From Thermoplasmata archaeon (GTDB lineage: Archaea; Thermoplasmatota; Thermoplasmata; Thermoplasmatales; Thermoplasmataceae), in assembly GCA_021827885.1 (NCBI GenBank), contig JAKAUD010000024.1:1-17394 (forward strand): 17,394 nt of DNA, read 5' to 3'. The translations under genes and the position numbers were made by a program. How positions within the stretch are numbered: position 1 is the first letter of the stretch; every line of letters begins with the position of its first letter. This document shows, in pieces, positions 13,041 to 17,394 of the stretch. The notes below the pieces were generated by a model. It saw only the letters and a program-made list of their open reading frames with translations, was not told where the DNA came from and ran no database searches.

Positions 13041-15503
13041 ATGAAAAATATCCTTCTAACGCTATCTGTTCTGCTCATGGCAATAATGTTCATGGGGACA
13101 TCGTTTGTTGTAGCAACCGATCATGCCGGTTTGCTTGTAGCTTCAGGAAGCAAATCCAATGTTAATGGCGTTCCGTTTGCTCAAGCCAGTGTAACATCTA
13201 ATGCAGGGTACGGAAAATACAACTCTGCCTCAGTTCGTGGATATCTTCTCAAGGAGAATATTGGCATGAACGCATATTCAGGTCCAACAGACAAGGTTAT
13301 TCAAAACATCACTGTTGGTATAAGGCCCCATGCAATAGCATTTGACAGTTCAAACGGGAATGTGTATGTCACGAACTGTGGTTCAGATGGCGTCTCCGTA
13401 ATAGACGGTTCAACAAATAAGGTTATTCAAACCATCGCTGTTGGCAAAGGCCCTGTTGGAGTGGCATTCGATAGTTCTAACGGAAATGTGTATGTCTCGA
13501 ACCATCGCTCTAGCAGCGTTTCCGTAATAGACGCCTCAACTAATAAGGTTATTCAAAATATCACCGTAGGTTCAAGTTCATGCCTGGAAGGGATTGCATT
13601 CGACAGTTCAAACAGGTATGTGTATGTTGTGGGCTGTGGTTCAGGAAGCATCTCCGTTATAGACGGTTCAACAAATAAGGTTATTCAAAACATCACTGTT
13701 GGTGAAAGCCCTAATGGAGCTGCATACGATAGTTCTAACGGGAATGTGTATGTCACGAACGGTTGTTCAAGCTGCGTCTCCGTAATAGACGGTTCAACAA
13801 ATAAGGTTATTCAAAACATCACTGTTGGCAATACTCCAGTTGCACCAGCATTCGACAGTTCCAACGGGAACATATATGTCCCAAAAGAGTGCTCTCGCAA
13901 TGTATCAGTAATAAACGGTTCAACAAATAAGGTTATTCAAAACATCACTGTTGGTGAAAGCCCTAATGGAGCTGCATACGATAGTTCTAACGGGAATGTG
14001 TATGTCGCGAACTGTGGTTCAAACAACGTCTCAGTAATAAATGGTTCAACAAATAAGGTTATTCAAAACATCGCCGTGGGTTCATGTCCAGCAGGAGTAG
14101 CATTCGACAGTTTAAACGGGCATGTGTATGTTGCGAGCTCTATTTCAGACACCGTTTCGGTTTTGGGATACGTAAGATATGCTGTCACCTTTACCGAAGC
14201 GGGACTACCTTCTGGATCAGATTGGTATATGAACATAACAGGACATGATTCTGGAGCATTGACAGGAACTACATATTCTGTAAATTTGACTAATGGAACA
14301 TTTGTATACACAATACAGACTAACAATAAGCTATACGAACCTTCAACATCCTCAGGTTCTTTAATGATTAATGGGAGTGCTGTAACAAAATCGATAACAT
14401 TCTTCCAGGTAAGCAAGATCACATTCACAGAAACAGGATTGCCTTCTGGCACCGTCTGGTATGTAAATGTGACTAACAGCACCGGATTTACCTTCCATGG
14501 AAACTCATCAACTAATACAATCACATTCAACCTGATCAATGGCACTTACAGTTTCTTAAATTCTACAAGCGACAAGATATACGAACCATCCTCATATGCC
14601 GGTACATTTACCGTCTCTGGAACTGCAGTGAATTTGCCTTCTGTCACTTTCTCAAAGGTAACATACAAAGTTACATTCACAGAAACAGGCCTTCCGTCAG
14701 GTACCACATGGTATGCTAACGTTACCAACAGCATCGGATTTACCTTCCATGGAAACTCATCAACTAATACAATCACATTCAACCTGATCAATGGCACTTA
14801 CAGTTTCTTAAATTCTACAAGCGACAAGATATACGAACCATCCTCATATACCGGTACATTTACCGTCTCTGGAACTGCAGTGAATTTGCCTTCTGTCACT
14901 TTCTCAAAGGTAACATACAAAGTTACATTCACAGAAACAGGATTGCCTACCGGTTCTGATTGGTACGTGAATATAACAGGACAAACTTCATCCGGTCCAA
15001 TCACCGGAACATCATACTCAATCTACCTCGCCAACGCTTCATATTCCTACAATGTACAAACATCCAATAAAATCTACGAACCTTCACACTCAAATTCATT
15101 TACAGTCAATGGAAATACAGTATCCCAAGCTATAACATTCTCAACAGTAACATACAAAGTTACATTCACAGAAACAGGATTGCCTACCGGTTCTGATTGG
15201 TACGTGAATATAACAGGACATGATTCTGGAGCATTAACTGGAGTAAATTATTCTGTTATGTTAACAAATGGAACATATGCATACACCATAGGAACCAACA
15301 ATACAAATTACAATGCTTCCAACAGTACAGTAATAGTTAATGGCCACTCCAAGACAGTAACAATCACATTCACCTCTTCTTCATCGCCATCGAAACAATC
15401 TCCTTCTGGCATATCGAGCATGGAACTTTACGGAATAATTGGAGCAGCGGTTGCAGTGATAATTGTGGGTTCAGCAGTGTTCATGATCAGGAAGAAGAAG
15501 TAA
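13041..15503 (+). CDS. Surface protein: YVTN beta-propeller plus five Ig-like repeats, C-terminal anchor
   Basis: An 820-aa secreted protein. An N-terminal signal peptide (MKNILLTLSVLLMAIMFMG) is followed by a linker, then seven 42-aa YVTN repeats (about residues 84-376) of the form VIQNITVG..P.G.AFDSSNGNVYVTN....VSVIDGSTNK, the right number for a closed seven-bladed propeller. Five repeats of about 80-84 aa (about 379-780), each starting V/I-TFTETGLPSG.xWYVN, probably form Ig-like stalk domains. A Ser/Pro linker, one transmembrane helix (about 795-815) and a basic RKKK end anchor it with the bulk outside. N-X-S/T sites are dense. The propeller loops carry eight cysteines. Likely roles are adhesion, cell contact or ligand binding, all inferred. 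It stands alone; a TATA box lies about 23 nt before the ATG. Confidence 0.9.
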   Translation: MKNILLTLSVLLMAIMFMGTSFVVATDHAGLLVASGSKSNVNGVPFAQASVTSNAGYGKYNSASVRGYLLKENIGMNAYSGPTDKVIQNITVGIRPHAIAFDSSNGNVYVTNCGSDGVSVIDGSTNKVIQTIAVGKGPVGVAFDSSNGNVYVSNHRSSSVSVIDASTNKVIQNITVGSSSCLEGIAFDSSNRYVYVVGCGSGSISVIDGSTNKVIQNITVGESPNGAAYDSSNGNVYVTNGCSSCVSVIDGSTNKVIQNITVGNTPVAPAFDSSNGNIYVPKECSRNVSVINGSTNKVIQNITVGESPNGAAYDSSNGNVYVANCGSNNVSVINGSTNKVIQNIAVGSCPAGVAFDSLNGHVYVASSISDTVSVLGYVRYAVTFTEAGLPSGSDWYMNITGHDSGALTGTTYSVNLTNGTFVYTIQTNNKLYEPSTSSGSLMINGSAVTKSITFFQVSKITFTETGLPSGTVWYVNVTNSTGFTFHGNSSTNTITFNLINGTYSFLNSTSDKIYEPSSYAGTFTVSGTAVNLPSVTFSKVTYKVTFTETGLPSGTTWYANVTNSIGFTFHGNSSTNTITFNLINGTYSFLNSTSDKIYEPSSYTGTFTVSGTAVNLPSVTFSKVTYKVTFTETGLPTGSDWYVNITGQTSSGPITGTSYSIYLANASYSYNVQTSNKIYEPSHSNSFTVNGNTVSQAITFSTVTYKVTFTETGLPTGSDWYVNITGHDSGALTGVNYSVMLTNGTYAYTIGTNNTNYNASNSTVIVNGHSKTVTITFTSSSSPSKQSPSGISSMELYGIIGAAVAVIIVGSAVFMIRKKK
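13663..14006 (+). repeat. Identical 92-bp copies in propeller blades
   Basis: The segment 13663-13754 recurs without change at 13915-14006, exactly 252 bp (two 126-bp blade units) away. Other blades share the phrase around GGTTCAACAAATAAGG as well. Exact identity at the DNA level points to recent unequal exchange or gene conversion. Confidence 0.85.
14483..14941 (+). repeat. Near-identical 207-bp copies in the stalk repeats
   Basis: 14483-14689 recurs at 14735-14941 (offset 252 bp, 84 codons) with a single difference seen, G at 14598 against A at 14850, changing Ala to Thr. The flanking parts of the same repeats differ much more, so this looks like a recent duplication or conversion tract. 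Confidence 0.9.
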
Positions 15504-15793
15504 ACTCTTCCCAATCAAATTCTCCTGAATGAAAATGAATGTTAAAAAATCATTAATTACTAATAAGCCTCTCTTTTTAAGAATATCAAGGATATTCATT
15601 CTTCAAAAGTGGTGGAAATGATTTGCATATAATGCATGGAGAAATAGTTGCACGATATGTTCCTCCTATCACATAATAACAACAATTACTCAGGACTATT
15701 GAAGGCAATCTAGAGACTTGTTTCGCACAATATATTTAATAAATTTTACCGTTATTCTTAGAATGTTTTCTCATTAAGAAATAAAACTCTAAT
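15504..15793. other. AT-rich intergenic region with two inverted repeats
   Basis: No gene is seen in these 290 bp between the surface-protein gene and the 3' end of the vapC gene. The region contains CTCTTTTTAA (a possible termination tract), the hairpin GAATATC-AAG-GATATTC at 15581-15597 and TGCAT-ATA-ATGCA at 15624-15636. Their function is unknown. Confidence 0.5.
15581..15597 (+). terminator. Hairpin near the end of the surface-protein transcript
   Basis: A perfect 7-bp stem with a 3-nt loop lies about 78 nt after the surface-protein stop and directly after a T-rich tract. It could shape the 3' end of the mRNA; the T-tract itself is the more likely termination signal. Confidence 0.3.
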
Positions 15794-16180
15794 TCAACAT
15801 ATTGTTGTGTTAATTCCTAAATCTTTTGATACAGATCCTTGCCTCACATCCGAGGTGATAAGATCGTAACCTTCTAGAAAAGCAGCTGCTATAAAAAGAG
15901 AATCATATATTGTAATTTTATATTTGACAGCCATTTCGAAAGCTTTACCTAAGTATTTCCTCTGTGCCAGAAACTTCCCAATGCGCTGAAATTCTATCAG
16001 AAGTTCCAGGGCATTTACCTCATCGAATTCTCCCCGATTCACCTTCTTCCACAAGGCGTTTCCAAGTTCTTTTATTGAGAGTTCTATGGTAATGGGCTCA
16101 TAAAGGTATTCCCGCAGATTTCTCCAACCTGGCTCTTGTGAGAAGAACTTAACTATTGTCGAGGAATCAATGACCCTCAT
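15794..16180 (-). CDS. vapC: VapC-type PIN-domain ribonuclease toxin
   Basis: A 128-aa PIN-domain protein. The four acidic residues that bind the catalytic metal in this fold are visible: Asp5 in MRVIDSS, Glu38 in IKELGNALWK, Asp93 in IYDSLFIAAA and Asp111 in ITSDVRQ. The toxin would cleave RNA (tRNA or rRNA in studied VapCs) when freed from its antitoxin; the target here is unknown. I chose ATG 16180, which has GAGG 8 nt upstream and gives the usual M-x-VIDSS beginning; an in-frame ATG at 16192 is the alternative. Its start lies inside the end of the antitoxin gene, so both are translated from one mRNA. The catalytic set is intact, so the toxin is probably functional. Confidence 0.88.
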   Translation of the reverse strand: MRVIDSSTIVKFFSQEPGWRNLREYLYEPITIELSIKELGNALWKKVNRGEFDEVNALELLIEFQRIGKFLAQRKYLGKAFEMAVKYKITIYDSLFIAAAFLEGYDLITSDVRQGSVSKDLGINTTIC

Positions 16181-16409
16181 CCCTATCCTCACGAATAGAT
16201 CTCACTGCAAAACCTGCTTCTGAAGGCTTTGAATGTTGTTGTATCATCGATTCCAGCTTATCAATGGTATTTCTAACATCCTTTTTCCATGCTAAATCTT
16301 CAAGATATTTTCTAACTTCCTCTGACGGGTGTATTCCCAGATTCCTTAATTTTTCCATAGTCCCCTTTTTGAGACGCACACTGATAACTTCATTCTCCTT
16401 TGATACCAC
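16167..16409 (-). CDS. vapB: VapB-type antitoxin
   Basis: An 80-aa protein directly upstream of and overlapping vapC. Residues about 6-45 (NEVISVRLKKGTMEKLRNLG, then a PSEEVRKYLEDLAWKKD helix) fit a ribbon-helix-helix DNA-binding domain: one strand followed by two helices. The C-terminal half is charged and probably unfolded until it wraps around the toxin. Such antitoxins bind and inhibit the PIN toxin and repress their own promoter. The start is GTG 16409; no ATG is available upstream in frame. A palindrome at 16483-16493 lies about 75 nt upstream and could be an operator. The exact RHH subfamily cannot be set by eye. Confidence 0.78.
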   Translation of the reverse strand: MVSKENEVISVRLKKGTMEKLRNLGIHPSEEVRKYLEDLAWKKDVRNTIDKLESMIQQHSKPSEAGFAVRSIREDRDEGH

Positions 16410-16462
16410 GTCTTTGTATTAGTTACATAGAGATAAACATTGTTGTAATTAATCTAGTAAAC

Positions 16463-16493
16463 ATTGGTATAAATTATAGGTAACCAATTTGGT
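16463..16493 (-). promoter_or_regulatory. Inverted repeats upstream of vapBC
   Basis: ATTGGT (16463-16468) is inverted as ACCAAT (16483-16488), and ACCAA-T-TTGGT (16483-16493) is itself a perfect 11-bp palindrome. Clustered half-sites of this kind suit an RHH antitoxin, but they could also belong to the neighbouring insertion-sequence end. Confidence 0.3.
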
Positions 16494-16534
16494 AAAAAAT
16501 CTCTGATGTTGATTTAGGGCACTCGGATAATTGT

Positions 16535-17314
16535 TTACCAGAATATCTCCCGGTTTTTATTAAAGTGCTTAACGTGTATACTTAGAACCTTATTCTGCTG
16601 CCTGTTGCTGACATCTTCTCCATCGCAAGCGAGTGGAGGTTCCTGATTCATAGAGTGGCAACTCGTAGACCCCCCCTTAAGGAGTTCCGCCCCCGTGGCA
16701 CTTTCCACAGGCGTGAATTCGGGAATGCCCTTCCCTACTTTTATTAGACCAATGTTGCGAATGTTTATTGCAGCATTGAGATCCCTGTCGATGCTCAAAC
16801 CGTACTTATTGCAGTGATATATCCGATCAGACAGTTTCAGATCGTGTTTTATGTTTCCGCATTTGGAGCAGATCTTCGATAAAGGATCGAACCTGCCGAC
16901 CCTTATCAGTTCTGCGTTTCTCTATCCCATCTTGTAATCAAGCATCTGCCTGAACTGGTACCATCCCTGATCGGTTATGCTCTTTGCAAGGTGATGATTC
17001 TGCTGCATGCTCTGTGTGTTAAGTTCCTCAACCGCAACCATACCATACTGCTTGGCTATCGCTGTTGATATCTTGTGGTTGAAGTCTGTTCGAGCATCCC
17101 TGATCTGCTGGTGGATTTTCTGTACCTTCACTATCTGTTTCCTTCTGTTATTGGATCCCTTCTTCTTCCTTGACAGTTTCTTCTGCTGCCTCTTCAGCCT
17201 CTTCTCATGCTTCCTGTATGAATTGAGTGGTTCTACCTGCAATCCAGCCGACAGGGTTACGAATGCTTTTTGATCTGCTCCAGTTAAGATGGCACACTTT
17301 TGGATACCCTTCAT
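16535..17314 (-). pseudogene. tnpB: Decayed TnpB (IS200/IS605-IS607 type RNA-guided nuclease)
   Basis: One reading frame covers the central and C-terminal part of a TnpB protein, interrupted by an in-frame TAG (about 16923-16925) after LDYKMG; related proteins have Trp there, so a TGG-to-TAG change is likely. Upstream of the stop is the helical block YRKHEKRLKRQQKKLSRKKK and the RuvC-II region MVAVEELN. Downstream are the zinc-finger CSKCG and the RuvC-III SIDRDLNAAINI. The RuvC-I region (GADQKAFVTLS) is shortened relative to the usual GIDxGxxxFxTLS, the fourth zinc cysteine is Tyr (YHCNKYG), and the N-terminal third is missing before a stop near 17320. It is therefore an inactive relic. No tnpA is visible. 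It sits directly upstream of vapBC. Confidence 0.88.
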
Positions 17315-17322
17315 CGATCAAC

Positions 17323-17394
17323 TCAGTTCACCTCTTTCATGTTTTTCAACATATTTGCTTTTGCCTCGTTTCTCATTTTCATCTTCTCCCTTCT
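17323..17394 (-). other. C-terminal end of an unidentified frame at the window edge
   Basis: A minus-strand frame enters from beyond the window and ends at a TGA (17323-17325) after 23 codons, MKMRNEAKANMLKNMKEVN being the last part. It is in a different frame from the TnpB relic, 8 nt away. It may be the end of an upstream gene or the frame-shifted N-terminal part of the same element. Too short to identify. Confidence 0.3.

Noticed and set aside
12842..13093. Reverse 83-codon open frame across the region before the surface-protein gene
   Set aside because: It covers the inverted repeats, the TATA box and the signal peptide codons of the forward gene; no family resemblance and no promoter of its own.
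13290..14170. CRISPR-like array because of regularly spaced repeats
   Set aside because: The repeats are 126 bp, coding, contiguous and without unique spacers; they are beta-propeller blades.
14063..15004. Three reverse-strand open frames of 68-160 codons with similar translations
   Set aside because: They are antisense shadows of the repetitive surface-protein gene; their similarity to each other only mirrors the repeats on the forward strand.

Overview
The window looks like a chromosomal segment of a Thermoplasmatales (acidophilic, cell-wall-less) archaeon. Most genes are preceded by an archaeal TATA box about 20-30 nt before the start codon, as expected for leaderless transcripts. The gene set is archaeal: Trm1, MptD, a THEP1-like NTPase, UPF0147 and archaeal RpiA. 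The large secreted proteins are rich in Asn-X-Ser/Thr and carry FTETGLPSG-type repeats of a kind I associate with this order. The genus cannot be fixed from the sequence alone.

Layout. 29-4867 is ordinary housekeeping and metabolic DNA: a stand-alone ChrB C-terminal-domain protein (-), a GH15 glucoamylase/trehalase-type glycosidase (+), a stand-alone Lrp/AsnC effector (RAM) domain overlapping a UPF0147 gene, a winged-helix regulator with a palindromic promoter, and divergent rpiA (-) and hot-dog thioesterase (+) genes sharing a 41-bp promoter region.

5071-10363 is the most interesting part. A large membrane-anchored secreted protein (-) lies divergent from a tightly packed four-gene operon (+). 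The operon encodes a 93-aa two-helix VirB2/TrbC/CedA1-like protein, a polytopic VirB6/TrbL/CedA-like protein, a protein with two membrane helices plus a VirB4 N-domain-like region, and a VirB4/TraC/HerA-type ATPase. There is no visible relaxase, coupling ATPase, VirB8/9/10 or VirB11. This composition resembles the archaeal Ced/Ted DNA-import machines (related to conjugation systems and described in Crenarchaeota), so it is a candidate minimal DNA-transfer apparatus in a euryarchaeal lineage.

10366-12755 holds a small two-helix membrane protein (-) and an operon of mptD, a THEP1-family NTPase with a degenerate Walker A motif, and trm1. Trm1 appears to start at a non-canonical ATA codon overlapping the upstream stop (ATAA), and it lacks the usual zinc-binding cysteines. 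12756-13040 is non-coding with three consecutive inverted repeats, one a hairpin with a GAAA tetraloop.

13041-15503 encodes a secreted, C-terminally anchored protein with a seven-bladed YVTN beta-propeller and five Ig-like repeats. Long, almost identical internal DNA repeats indicate recent duplication or gene conversion. 15794-16409 is a VapBC toxin-antitoxin pair (-). 16535-17314 is a decayed TnpB (IS200/IS605-IS607 type) with an internal stop and damaged RuvC-I and zinc-finger motifs. No tRNA, rRNA or CRISPR array was seen.
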